Source: Thermothelomyces thermophilus ATCC 42464 (taxonomy: Eukaryota; Ascomycota; Sordariomycetes; Sordariales; Chaetomiaceae). Taken from it: a DNA stretch of 64,000 nucleotides. Position 1 is the first letter of the stretch, and every line of letters starts with the position of its first letter. Positions 36,742-48,322 of this stretch are shown piece by piece. The notes beneath the pieces were generated by a model, which was not told the DNA's origin, did not search any database, and saw only the letters and a list, made by a program, of their open reading frames with translations. The stretch is taken from contig NC_016478.1 of NCBI RefSeq assembly GCF_000226095.1, forward strand, positions 2,718,001-2,782,000. The letters run 5' to 3'. The position numbers and the translations under genes are program-made.

Positions 36742-39063
36742 AGGATGGACGTAGCCCAGTCTCGAATTTGACTCGGGTGGCGCCGGCGTGCCGACGACGA
36801 GTCAGTTGTATCGCCAGGTTATCATGGCACGGGCGCGCGTGCATAATCGATATGGTAGGAGCCCCCTGTCCAACTCTGTGATTGTGCTGTATTGGAGCCT
36901 TTGTGTCAAGTCAACCCTACCAGTTCGAGATCTTAACAGTAGTACGAGCGTCAACAAGCCCAGCTAACTTTCCGATGGCTAGGGCCCGACTAGCACCTCA
37001 ACTGGCTTCCACTGGCATCTGGGCCGGTTTTTTTTTTTTTTTTTTAAGTTTTCCTCGAGCTGCAGAGGAGAAACGCTCGTTTCTTCATGTGTCTTGGACA
37101 AGCTCGCAAGCGTCGGCGTACGCACTGATTCCCCTGCAAGCATCCTAAGACAACCCACGCGACATCGGTGTTGCAAGGATCATGTATTGCTGTAACACCC
37201 TCTTGTGTGATGTCCCGCCAAGTACCATTTAACTCTGATGTTACCTTGTGCTTCCCCCTGACCGTCGACTCCGACTTCACCCAGTGTGGCTGCCTTATGG
37301 TCGAGCCATTTCGACGAGAGGCTGCGCTCGAAGCCGTATCTCCCGATTTCGTGTCTTTCTGACTTTCATGAGGGCCAGGCTTGGCTTGGGCACAGGAGTT
37401 TTTTTGGGCTATGCGGAATACCGAATTCTCGCACATGATGATGCCCCGGCCCTCTCCGCCAATAAACTCGGCGGTTTGCGTTTTGCATCTGAGACGCCAG
37501 TGGTCGATCCCGGGCTCGGCTGCCGGCGTGCCGACAAAATCTCCGAACCAGCCGGGAATTTGGGAAGTGGCTACACAGGTTCACAGCCCCAGATGCGCAA
37601 CCAGGAGTTCAGCGCGACAGCGCGTATCCAAGATCGGGTGCCACGGATCCTGGAATGGATTCGTGTGGCAGTCAACCAACGAGAAAGGGCCTGCTGCGGG
37701 GACCATGGACAAGCTCGTTCAGCTGACAAACTAGTTTGCACGTGGACGGGCAAGTATGAAGACCTTGTATGTACATACATACGTAGGTAGCATTCCCAGG
37801 ACCAACAGTGAGACTGTTGAAGCACGTCGTCGTGGAAATGTTGCAAAACGCGTTGATGATGGACCCTCTTGTACTGCAAAAGCACGGCACTCTGTATTAC
37901 TGTAGGTAAGGTATTCAGTGCAGGGCATTAGAAATAATCTAGGGTCAAGCAGCCGAGGTATGTATGTATGTACTGTATGTATGTAATCCGTACATACATA
38001 TCCGTACTATTCTCCAGTTAGCCAAGGTGATGATGGTACCCACCTAGATAAGGTCCAAGAACTACCTAGCTTGCCCAGGTGGTAGCATACCCCGCGCTTC
38101 AATGATGCAATACCCCAGCGCTTGGACCTGAGGCCTTGCCGTTGCTTTAAGCAGGCGGGCACTAAAACAGATCCAAAACGCTCTGTTCAACCAATCCCAC
38201 CTGCGCCCGAACAACCGCCCCTCCAACCTTTGGGTTGATGTAGTCCGGGCGCTGGGCTCCCTCGGGCGCTCTCCTTCCCCACACAGCATGCTGCACCTCT
38301 CACGTCATCTGAACCTTTATCAAACCGTCCCTACGATGCAGTAGACTGCAGCGCGACATCCTGCCGCTTGCGACGGTTTGTGTGAATGATTGCTCCAGAC
38401 CGCCGATGCCGTGTATCTGATAAGGCTGCGATGACCATCTTAGTTGCTCCGAGATACCTGACCACTACTTGGTAGGTTACAGATTTCAGGCAGTAGAGAG
38501 TCTGATGCCCATCAGCTTCGTCTCTTGCTCTTGAGGCTCGTCAGCACATACGGATTACAAATATCACATACCTTACCCGGCCGGCAAGACGGTGCAGTGC
38601 ATACCGACCTACCTACATATAAGCTTTCGCATTCGGCGAACTGCCGTCACGCCGAATACAGCTGTTTCGACTCGAGAAGCCAAGCTGCTTCGTGCCAACA
38701 ACCGACTCTTTCCCCCTTAACCCCCTAGTCCTCTGTCTGGCTTAGCGGACACACTGGGCATCCGGGGCGATCAGGAACCGAAGGGGCCAAGGGAAAGGGA
38801 ACGGCCGCAGAGCAGTTCCAGCATGGATCCATTGTGCCCCGGCAGCCAACATGAGAAGTGAGGGACCTTCTGCGAAACAGTGTGTACCCGGGCCCACCCT
38901 CCCGCCTCGGCCCTCATCTGCCCACTTCCACCGGCATCCATTTCCGCTTCGGCCCAATCCGTCGGGCAAGCCTCCTCGCGAGCCTCCTCGCGAGCCTCCT
39001 CGCGAGCCATCCCGTCTCCAGTCCAGCCCGTGGCGACGTCGACCGTCGCCGGCCCTGGGAACG
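36742..39063. other. Spacer between cofactor B and RING protein genes
   Basis: No separate gene supported. It contains a T-run at 37027-37045, TACATAC/TATGTATG tracts at 37765-37785 and 37957-37999, GTAATCCGTAC at 37983-37992 and ATACGGATTAC at 38549-38559. The last 213 bases (38851-39063) form an in-frame extension of the RING gene containing a 12-bp tandem repeat. Confidence 0.55.
38970..39007 (+). repeat. Three tandem 12-bp repeats (GCCTCCTCGCGA)
   Basis: Three perfect copies, each holding a TCGCGA palindrome, plus a partial fourth. They lie just upstream of the RING protein ATG; in the upstream-extended frame they encode Pro-Pro-Arg-Glu repeats. Confidence 0.9.
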
Positions 39064-40450
39064 ATGTCTTCGCTTCGGCGGTTGCTTCTCGTCTCCCTCG
39101 TCTCCGTCCTCTCCGGGGCCGGTGCCGAGGATGCGAGGGTATCACCAGCCGTCGCGATCACCGAGCGGGAACTGGCCTCGCTTATGCACCTCCACCTCAC
39201 CGTCCCGGAGACAGCGGCACTGCAGTTAACATACAGCGTTCACCCACTCACCGAACACGCCGGGCTGAACCTGAGCGACCGAAGTGTGAGCTTGGGTCTC
39301 TTCTACAGTCGGAATACCGCCGAGAGCTTGCCGTTGCTAACACGTCGCAGTCCATTTGGGTCCACGGCAGCTTGGTTCCCGTTGAAGCCCTGGCCGACGC
39401 CGATCTAAGAAAGGAGGAAACGATAGTATTCTTCAGCTGCGACAGCGAGAATGCCACCGAGGTGGTCAATCAGGTCATGGAGGGCCGGCCCAAGGCGATT
39501 CTGCTCTATAGCCTAGAGCTGAATGCGTGCCGTCTGGAGGGGGACGACCTGAGCTACGACTTTTTCTACACCATGGGCGATGCGGACGCAGCACGGGCGA
39601 CATTGAACAATACCCTCCAGGCCGGTGGGATCTTGCGCGCAACGATCACCGGCGCTGACAACGTGACTAGTACGATACCAGGCAGCCAAGACACGAGCGG
39701 CAGTCACTCGGCCGTCGCCATGAGTATCCTTTATAGCATAACGGGCCTCATCACGCTGTTGTTCCTGGTCATCATCGGGACAGGGGCAATCCGGGCGCAC
39801 CGGTACCCCGAGCGGTACGGCCCGCGATCGGGCCAAGGAGGGCGGCCGTCGCAGAGCCGCGCAAAGGGGTTGGCGCGGGCGGTCTTGGAGACACTGCCGA
39901 TTGTGAAGTTCGGAGACCCCGAGCCGCCCAAGGCCGATCCGTCACTCGAGCTGGAATCTCAGCCGCCGGCGACAGCGCCCGATGCCTCGATGGGGACGAG
40001 ATTGTCTGCGATTCCGGAGGAGCCCCGGACGCCGCAAGTCCGCCAAAGCGCAGCGCCAATGTCGGGTGCGGTACCCGCGCCAGATGTGGCGCCTGCCGAA
40101 GATCGAACTCCGGCGGGTGGGACAGGTGAGGAGCCGGACAAGGACAAGGAGGGTAACAATTCCGGGGGCCTTTCAACAGAGGAACATCTCGGCTGCCCAA
40201 TCTGCACCGACGACTTCACCGTCGGAGAGGATGTTCGGGTCCTTCCTTGCAACCACAAGTTTCACCCGCCGTGTATCGACCCATGGCTGGTTAACATCTC
40301 GGGAACCTGCCCGTTATGGTAAGCCTCGCTTCTTCCTTTTTTTTTTCTTGCTGTCCCACCTTTTTTACCCGTTTTTCTAACATCTCTCTCTTCAGCCGTC
40401 TCGATCTGCGTCCTCAAGATCGCCGATCTAGCACTGGCCATCGCCCAGAT

Positions 40451-40488
<38 letters not shown>

Positions 40489-40783
40489 CAACAATAATAA
40501 TAATCATAATCATAATAATAACCACGAAAATAGCCACGACAATGAAAACAACGTCGACAACCACTTTCCCCTCTCTTCGCCGTCGAGCGCCACATCACAA
40601 CGGCACCGGCGATCCTCCCGCTTCCTCGACCTCCACCGGCTGCGGCACGCCTCGGTAAAAGAGCGCATCGAGATTCTCAGGCGACACCGCTCGCAGCAGC
40701 AGCAGCTGCGCGAGTCAGCCGCCGACGGAGCGGAAATGCGAGAGCAAGAACAACCACAACCACAACCACAGCAACAACAACAA

Positions 40784-40821
<38 letters not shown>

Positions 40822-40936
40822 ACAGGAGCAACAGCAGCAGCGTGCCCGCAGGACCAGCCACCTGCTGGGACGGTTGCACTTCCGCCCGGGATCACGCAGC
40901 CCTCCCCCTCCTTCTTCTTCAACGACACATACTTGA
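39064..40936 (+). CDS. Transmembrane RING-H2 E3 ubiquitin ligase (PA-TM-RING type)
   Basis: Exons 39064-39285, 39351-40318 and 40396-40936 give 576 residues. From ATG 39064 the protein starts [20 protein letters not shown], a signal peptide. The lumenal part includes [19 protein letters not shown] and [15 protein letters not shown], resembling a protease-associated domain. One helix, [20 protein letters not shown], spans the membrane near residue 220. The cytosolic part ends in a RING-H2: [32 protein letters not shown] and, completed by the second splice, CPLCRLDLRP, with all eight zinc ligands. The tail has Ser/Asn and poly-Gln tracts. Members sit in the endosome, vacuole or Golgi and ubiquitinate membrane cargo (inference from family). 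An in-frame ATG at 38851 could extend the N-terminus by 71 residues. Confidence 0.88.
40451..40540 (+). repeat. AGC/AAC/AAT codon repeats in the RING gene
   Basis: About ten AGC codons pass into AAC then AAT units and a His/Asn-rich stretch, encoding a Ser-Asn low-complexity segment downstream of the RING. Confidence 0.85.
40753..40840 (+). repeat. CAA/CAG repeat encoding poly-Gln in the RING gene
   Basis: Pro-Gln doublets followed by about 18 Gln codons, mixed CAA then CAG, then Glu/Gln alternation. Confidence 0.88.
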
Positions 40937-42653
40937 TTCGACCTCCGCTGCTTTTCTTTTTCCTCATCTAATGTCTTGGTCTACACCTCTGGTCCGAGTT
41001 ACGTGCTTCGGTGCTTGGTTGGGCATCGGGGCGGTTGTCTGGAGCAGCGGTACCGCATTTACAGGGCGTTAATCTTCTATGTTCATTTTTTTCTCAGGGT
41101 CCATACAGAATGTGTGTGCTGGCTTTCGAGTGTTTGAGCTGCTATTTCTCGACAGTCATGTGGTAGTGGTAGTGCTTGAACAACACAAGAACACAAACGG
41201 AGGCCGGGATTAACCCTTGCATGTAACCTACGCACATATAGGCACGATTCCATACATACCTAACTTTGTGCTTACTCGTTCTCCTGGTATGCATGCATTT
41301 TCGGAGGAGCATGCTTGTGCAGCACGGGGTACCGGTATATGCCAACGTTGGTGAGAGATTACACGACACAAAAGTCACCCCCATGAAGCCGGCAGTCTGA
41401 CGAGAGGTTGAGCCTCATTTCCGATGCTGCTCTTGGAAAAAGATCATTTACTGCCCCCCACATCTATACAAGCCAGAGCTTGGTGATCTCAGAGACAAAT
41501 CAGACAGGGCCGGGCCGTCGTAATTCACTTAGGCAGGTAGCCTCTCGCGGCAGCTTCACCGCCCCAAATGCAAGCATCTCTAGGGGCCCGGTTTGAAAAG
41601 CGGGTGATGCTATTGAACAAAGTCATAAAGTCAAACGAAGAGACAGGTCTCGTTCAGGGCAGAAAAACGCATTGTTGGCGCCATCTCAAAGGTCTGTCCC
41701 CCCCCCCCCCTCCCCGGGGGCGCCCCCCAAAGCAGCCGGCGAGCATAAACATAAAGTTAGTTAGTTGGCTGCCGGGCCGGGGCCACAGCCACGTCGTTTC
41801 TAGTCTCTGGCGAGATGTCAAGAAGGGAAGATGCTATTGTCACAACAACGTTAGAAGAGACGGCGCAACGCCTATAGAGTTGACTGCAGGTGACTCCAGA
41901 TTTTTGACGTGTTTCAGGATGTACATACATCGATAGCTTGAACCGGTGACTGTGCCGCGGCGAAAGCGTCTTCACTCTTTGTAGGGATATCCCCTTTGAA
42001 ACAACCTTCCGCCTCCAATATGCCTGGCGACCGTCGTCACGAGACTTGATTGGATTTTTTTTTTCCCCTTTTTTCCCAGGAACCGAGAGATGATGTTTCA
42101 ACCTCTGGAATGGGTTCTTCGGCCGAATTCTTTAGCCGAGTTGGGCTCTTGTTTCAATCAAAACACAAGGCACTAACATCAAAGACAAATGAGCATAGAG
42201 ACAAGAACCAGTGAAAGCGTTATGACGTCCATTTCGTGACTCATCAGTCCAACTCTGGCCCGTCTAACGACCGGTAGATTTCGTGTCTATGCGCCGATCC
42301 CACCGTAACCCTCCCAGTTGTTGGCCAGTGTCGTTGCCGAACCAAAGTGCTCATAGCCGTTGACATAACTAATGTACATACAAGAAGGGAAAGTGCCTCA
42401 AATGTCACTTCTGCCTCCGCGGGCAGGAAACGAGTGAAGAGAAGGAGAAAACGGTGGTCAAGTATGTACAGTGGAAATCAAGTGATGCTCATGGCAAGAG
42501 ATAACGGTCCAGGTAGTCCGGATCTCCATATCTGCTCATGTGGCGAACAGATGGCTGCAGAGATGCTGCAAGAGACAGACAAGATCTTGCGCAGATATAG
42601 CCAATGGCATTCGTAGTGGCAACCATGGGAGTCTGGCGACACTCCGGCTCACG
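40937..42653. other. Convergent spacer between RING and GH128 genes
   Basis: No gene supported in 1.7 kb. C-run at 41698-41711, a TACATACAT copy at 41919-41930, a TACATACC copy near 41253 and TGTACATACAAG near 42372. Unremarkable otherwise. Confidence 0.6.
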
Positions 42654-43832
42654 TCATGTAGCGTAGGCGAAAGTGTTGCCGTACTCGCTGGGCGCGCCGT
42701 TCTTGATCATGGTGCCGTCTTGCACCATGAAGTACGAGTAGCGCTCGACAAAAGAGTAGGTCGAGTTATTCTCGATCTGGTCGATGACCGTCTCGAGCTG
42801 CGAGTTGATTTCGTCGTCGGTGCCATCAAAGGCAAACTCTGTGATCCAGACGGGCTTGTTGAACGCGGCATAGACGTCGAGCAAGTGGCTAAGGAACGTG
42901 TTGGTGTCGACGCCATAGATGTGGATGTTGACAAAGTCCACGGCGCACTTTCCGGCACACGCGTCAAAGAACTGCTTTAGGTATCCGATGCCGTTGTTGG
43001 GGCCGACGCCGTTGGTGATTGAGGGGGAGCCGATGCGGGCCTTGCCCGAAAAGGGGTTCATGAGCTCAATGTGCTTCTGGGCGGCGAGCTGCGGCGACAT
43101 ATTGGCCTGGGCCTCGAGCTCGGGCTCATTGAAGCTGAATAGACACTTAGATCCGGCGTCAATGGCCTTTTGAGCGTTGGCAGGCCATGTATCAGCGAAG
43201 TCGAGCTTGATACCCCAAAGGGTGGGGACGAACTCGAGGTCGGTGCCCGAATCGTCCTGCTGGCCCCAGTTATAAGTCCAAGTCACCTTGGTGCCATCGC
43301 CGAGGAAGGCCTTCAACAACTGGGGGTCGTTGTAGGCGAGGCCACGTTTGGCCCTGCCGCCGGTGACCACCCCGGTATTATCGTTGTTGCCGTCGTCCAC
43401 CGGGACAGGTTCCAGAGACGGAGCAGCCTGCACAGATGAAGACGACGTCGGTGGCGCGGCAGGGGGGGTTGAAGCGTCTTCATCAGCCTCAGGCGTGGTG
43501 CTGGACGACGCGACAACTTTGGTTACAGACGTGGAGCTGGATGTAGGGGCGGCGCTGGTCGACGCGACCGGAGCGACGACGGGCGTGGAGGAGCTCGGAG
43601 AAGAAGAGCTGTGCTTGAGCCTGAACCTGTGAGAGTGGCTGTAGAAAGCCTCGGGGGTGGGAGCGGTCCCGTCTTCGTAAACAGTGACGGTCACCCAATG
43701 CGTAACCGTGCTTTCCTCGGTGATAGTGGCCCTCTTCTGGTGCAAGTGCTGAAGGCCGTGTCTATGGGGACCAGCTATGGTCTGGCCGAGGAGGGTGGTT
43801 GCCACCAGCGCGGCAAGAGTCTTGGTATTCAT
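42654..43832 (-). CDS. Secreted GH128 (Asl1-type) glycoside hydrolase, probable beta-1,3-glucanase
   Basis: Intronless, 392 residues, ATG at 43832. MNTKTLAALVATTLLGQTIAG is a signal peptide (21 residues with the cleavage-site Gly). It is followed by a basic patch with a KR site and a Ser/Thr/Pro/Ala-rich linker (about residues 75-155) likely to be O-glycosylated. The catalytic domain starts KRGLAYNDPQLLKAFLG and shows WTYNWGQQ, CLFSFNEPELEAQANMS with the acid/base Glu, FVNIHIYGVDTNTFLSHL, and KPVWITEFAF with the nucleophile Glu. These motifs define GH128, a TIM-barrel family of endo-beta-1,3-glucanases used in fungal wall remodelling or in attack on other glucans. Length and layout are typical of ascomycete members with a linker at the N-terminal side. 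Confidence 0.9.
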   Translation of the reverse strand: MNTKTLAALVATTLLGQTIAGPHRHGLQHLHQKRATITEESTVTHWVTVTVYEDGTAPTPEAFYSHSHRFRLKHSSSSPSSSTPVVAPVASTSAAPTSSSTSVTKVVASSSTTPEADEDASTPPAAPPTSSSSVQAAPSLEPVPVDDGNNDNTGVVTGGRAKRGLAYNDPQLLKAFLGDGTKVTWTYNWGQQDDSGTDLEFVPTLWGIKLDFADTWPANAQKAIDAGSKCLFSFNEPELEAQANMSPQLAAQKHIELMNPFSGKARIGSPSITNGVGPNNGIGYLKQFFDACAGKCAVDFVNIHIYGVDTNTFLSHLLDVYAAFNKPVWITEFAFDGTDDEINSQLETVIDQIENNSTYSFVERYSYFMVQDGTMIKNGAPSEYGNTFAYAT

Positions 43833-45441
43833 CGTGTTGACGTTCTGGCGTGACGAGAACCCAGGGCGTCCGACTAACTTGACTGATTTTACTTTCCTTC
43901 ACCTTTCCGAGGCCGGATTGGTGCAGCTTTTGGCAGCTTGATAAATGAATGGAAATCCGAGCCGTCGCTGACTCGATATTCTCTGGGATGGTGGCTAGGG
44001 TTGAAAGGAAGGAATGAAGCGGCGTGTCGATGTCGGTTGCTCGAGGCCGAAACTTGGGAAGTGAAGGTGAAAATGAGCCAGCACTGGGCGTGACCTTGTT
44101 TGTGTCGCAGTCTGTCAAAGACGCTGACGGAATGAAGCGAGTTTGAAATCTCCGGAAGTGGGAAGATAGATGACTGCAGCCTCAACCTGAAGGCGCCAAA
44201 AGTGTCGGGGTCGCTACGCGGTGGTTGAAGCTCGCAACCAGTCGAAGGAATGGAAAACACCAAGTTAGTGTCGCAAAGAAGGAGTGTTGAAAAAAGAAAA
44301 CAACGACAGCCTGATCCCGAGGGTGAAGTGGAAATGAAGGTGGGATCAGACTGAGGCGGCGTAGCACCAGAATTTTGTACCCTAGTGCGGCACGGAGGGG
44401 ATGAAAGAGCGTGCCGTAAATGGAGGAGTAGCGAGTGCACTGTGTGAGAGAGTTTCGGAGCGGGCAGGCACCCACCCACCGGGCTGTTCGGACGGTTAGG
44501 CGGAACCTGAAACCTGGAAGGAACGGCCTGGCCACGGGTGATCGCCAGGGGGGGAGATCTGACTGGCGGGTTCTAGGCCTTGGTGGGACGAGCGTGCCTT
44601 GCAGGACTGACGGTCCCGCCTGCGCAAGGAACAGGACAAAGTTCCGTCGTGTGGGGCCACAGCGTTTGGGCCAAACCTCGTCGGACCTCCAGGTTGTTGG
44701 CGGTTGGTAGGGAAATGCCGTGAACATGACCATTATCTCACTTGTGTGGGCACGCAATGTGTACACTACACTACCTACCAAGGATACACTTGGGATTACT
44801 GTGTACTGCCCTTCGTGTACATTTCCGGCGAGGCAACCCCGATTTTGGACGGCCTATAACTATCAACCCAGCCCATGCTATTCAAGTGGAAGCTTGGAGG
44901 CTCTGTGCTGTGAAAGTCAAACCCCCGCGCCATTGCTTCGCCGACGAAGATCCGGAGGGTGGTTGGGACGAACAACAGATGGGATGTGCGGAGCCCAACC
45001 GTGCCAACATTTCAGAGTGCACTACGGAGTATGGATATACACTACTTCGTACACCATGCACCAGTCCACTACTGTAACCATCAACCTGGGTCCGGAGTCC
45101 ATCAAGTCGACTGGATGGAAACCTACACTAAAAGAAAAAACAAAAGGAGACCCCATCATCGCCGGATTCGTCATCGCGACACCTGCAGTGTGCGGGTCCG
45201 TCGAGAATCCATTACGTCCGTACACAAGTATTATCTGCCAGGGGTCAGGGTCAGGGGGAAGCCGAATTGGCGACGGTTGAAACACATGGCGCTGCCCCAG
45301 TTGGCGCCTCGAAGCCCCTCTCCTTGTGGGGACACAGCATCGGATGAACCAACGTGGCGGGCGCTTGGCAAACCACTTTGACCGCTCGACTCCACATTTA
45401 CCCGCTTGTCAAACTGGTCGCCAATCGTAGCGTACGGATAC

Positions 45442-45462
45442 GTACACTACATAGTAGTGTAC
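45442..45462. repeat. Perfect 9-bp hairpin palindrome
   Basis: Arms GTACACTAC and GTAGTGTAC separated by ATA. A partial further copy (ATAGTATAGTGTGCAC) follows immediately. Confidence 0.9.
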
Positions 45463-46624
45463 ATAGTATAGTGTGCACGGAGAGGGGGGAGGGAGACCGT
45501 TGCACCACGCTTCTAGTGTACGATATGTGGTGTGTGTAATCCGTACCTACATCAATTGCGTAGACATGCAAGGTACGCAACACTAGTGTGGAGTAACTAG
45601 CGTTGCGCGTACGCAAGCACACCTCTCCTTCAGCCAGGAAACACCGGACCCCACTTCCCGAGACCTTGCAGCTGCAGGAGCGCAGTATTTGCGCCTTCTC
45701 TCATCAACGGTTTCTCTTTTTTTGTGGTTTTTTTTCCTCGCCTCTTGCGGCGCGCACAAAACAGACTCCATTGCATTCATCCTCGGACTTCAACACACCG
45801 CGCCGCAGCTCCGGCGGGGCGGGGAGTGGTCGGTTCTCCCGACGAAGGGTTCGCTCCGTCACACCATTATTGCCTTGCCTAGCGCCCAATGGCAATGTGC
45901 CATGTGCTTGCGCATCGGGCGACGGCATTTCAGGGGATATCTGGTGCAGTATCAGTGCGGCGTGGCGTACCATGAGGAATTCACACTATACGGATTACAT
46001 ACACCAACAAGAAGACATGAGGCGTGCGAGCAACGACTACGGAGTACATCTCAGTTCCCCCACCCACCCGAGGCACAGCGTGCCGTAAAGGATGCGTACT
46101 ATACATTCAGTACTCAACCCTGGCAGGGTGCTGAGCGGGATAAACAACCTTTCCTATTCTTGCAGGCATTGCCAAAACCGGCCTGCTGTGCAACTGACTC
46201 GGGTTGTGTTCTCCCCCCCCCCCTTCCCCGTTATCCGTTCGAGGGAGCTTTTGGTTCTCGGAGAAACATGATTGGCTCGAGGGGCAAAACGAAGTACGGC
46301 AGGGAACCAATTACACCCGCCAGTGCACCAGTGCAGCCGAGAGGGCCAGACACTGTCCGAGGGGAATCGGCTGGATTTTAATCGTCAACCATATAGACTC
46401 ATTCTCGGATGTTCCAGACATTCAGAGAGCCGCAATGGTGGATGCATGCCCTTCATATTCACTGGCTCGAGTGCGCCTCTCGGAACCCCACTAACTCCTC
46501 ACCCGCCCACTCATTCGCTCACTCCGAACCTTGTATGGTGCGGAGTACATGTACTGTAAAAACTACGGACATCCGACGACGGACTCCAGCCAGGGATCAG
46601 CACCGGAATCTTGGTGAAAATCCA

Positions 46625-46680
46625 TCTCTCTCTCTCTCTCCTCTCTCTCTCTCAGTGTTTTGTGTGTGTGTGTGTGTGTC
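46625..46680 (+). repeat. Compound CT then GT microsatellite
   Basis: A (CT) tract interrupted by one C, then AGTGTTTT and about eight GT units. Confidence 0.9.
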
Positions 46681-47237
46681 GCTCCGGTACGTCCGGAGAC
46701 CTAGGGTGGTGTTGTTGATGCCTGTCCATATCGGTGAGATCGAGCAACAGCAGCGGCGCCGGCATTGTTGTTGTAGTTGTTTTCGCTGTTTAACGGAGCG
46801 CGGGGCCCGCATGAGAAAGGGTCGGAGACCACTACCAATACTAGTGTATGTGCCCGAGAGCCTGGAATGCGGGTCGATGATGAAGACATGGGTGCCAGCG
46901 GAAGCATGCGCCTCTTCTCTCACGGACTAGAGATGTTCAAAAGGTAGACACACGCCGGCCGTGTGCTTGGTTGTTACGGGGGTGTCTATTCGGGGACGTG
47001 AGGGGGTCATTGCTGTCAATCTATTTGGGGGAAAGGCAGGGCAGAAGGAGACGGACGTTCAGCAAATATTCAACCAAGGTAGGGCAGGGAGTAGTACCAA
47101 GACAGAACGTAGGTAGTGTGATGTTAGGAGCGCGGATTCGGACTGTCACATTCCGCGTGGCGGCGAGAAAAAAAAACGAGAAGAAAAAGAGGTTGCATAC
47201 GAAAAGTAGGTACGAAGGTATGTAATTAGGTACCTAA

Positions 47238-47453
47238 TCACGCATTTGCTGCCGGGGCACAACTGACCACATAGCGACTGTGCTCACGCATGTTCTTCTC
47301 GCGTTTATTGACACGCATTCTTGTCAGACCCCTGAGTGTGATGACCCCGCCTTCGTTCAGGGCTTGGAAATCCGAGCTGTAGTTTGTGAAGCCATCATCC
47401 AGCCAGGTGCCACCCCGTCGTATGCCATCTGGCGGCGCGTACACGTCGTACAT
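47238..47453 (-). CDS. Possible small hypothetical protein
   Basis: A 71-residue frame from ATG 47453 to a stop at 47238 on the minus strand. It reads MYDVYAPPDGIRRGGTWLDD, then GFTNYSSDFQALNEGGVI and a basic region. The amino-acid mix looks protein-like, and the frame stays open to about 47486 upstream, but I recognise no family, signal peptide or splice-linked neighbour. It could be an exon of a larger gene, a remnant, or chance. Confidence 0.2.
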   Translation of the reverse strand: MYDVYAPPDGIRRGGTWLDDGFTNYSSDFQALNEGGVITLRGLTRMRVNKREKNMREHSRYVVSCAPAANA

Positions 47454-48322
47454 ACCTGCCAGTGGTGGTGAGACGACCTTGTTCACCCCTTTCGCCCATC
47501 ATTTCGGTCCCTTCAGGCCTGGTTCTATCACATAGGAACTGGGAGCCGGGAGTAACTAGGCGCCCTCTCAACTAGGACCACTTGAGGTCTATGATCAGAA
47601 CCGGTAACGGAGGTCACAGCTGGGTGACTCGTGGGGGCAGTGGCATGGCCGGGTCGAGGAGGGTAAGGTCAGGGGTGCATAGCAGATCCGTGAAGTGCTA
47701 GTGGTATCTCAGAGACAGGCCGATAGTCAGATGTTGATCGGAATACTCATGGCAATGTACCGATTCGTGGGGGCAGAACGGAAGGGGGAGAGCTGCAACA
47801 GCCAGTGTCAAGGCGATGTAGAGGCACCGGGTCAGTAAGGAGGTAGGGAGGTGAAGTAGAGCCGGAGTGGTGCATGACTTCCCGAGCTACCACCTCCATA
47901 CAAGGCGGTAAGTTGTTTGAGAGGAAAGAACATGGTAACTAATTCATGTCGTTATAATTATTGCATCTGTCTCCTTTCTTCTCGAACGGGACCGCGGCCC
48001 ATTGCAGCCCATTAAGGGGGGAGAGCATGAGAATCGACCTGACACGCCCTTCTCCGCTCCAGAGCGCCAGAGAGGCAAGCGAGTGTTCTATGCCGTTCCC
48101 TTCCCGCAGCAGCGATCCAAAAGCCGCCGCAGAGCCTGTCATTGGCACTCGAGAACCCAAATGGGAGGTGCCGTAAAGGGGACCAGACGGTCCGGATCAG
48201 GGCCGAGCTAGGTGCAGTACAAGTCCGTACGCAAACTTAGGAACGCGAACTCGGGCTTGATCGGGCTCCGCCGCCTCCAGGTGCTCTTCGGACATCAATC
48301 ATTCGTCCTTAACCCGCGACTC

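Noticed and set aside
43889-44479. 196-codon minus-strand frame upstream of GH128
   Set aside because: Begins without ATG, Ser/Pro-rich, and sits where the GH128 leader should be.
45689-46381. 230-codon plus-strand frame with a signal-like N-terminus
   Set aside because: Begins without ATG; the hydrophobic start comes from a T-run, and a C-run lies inside.
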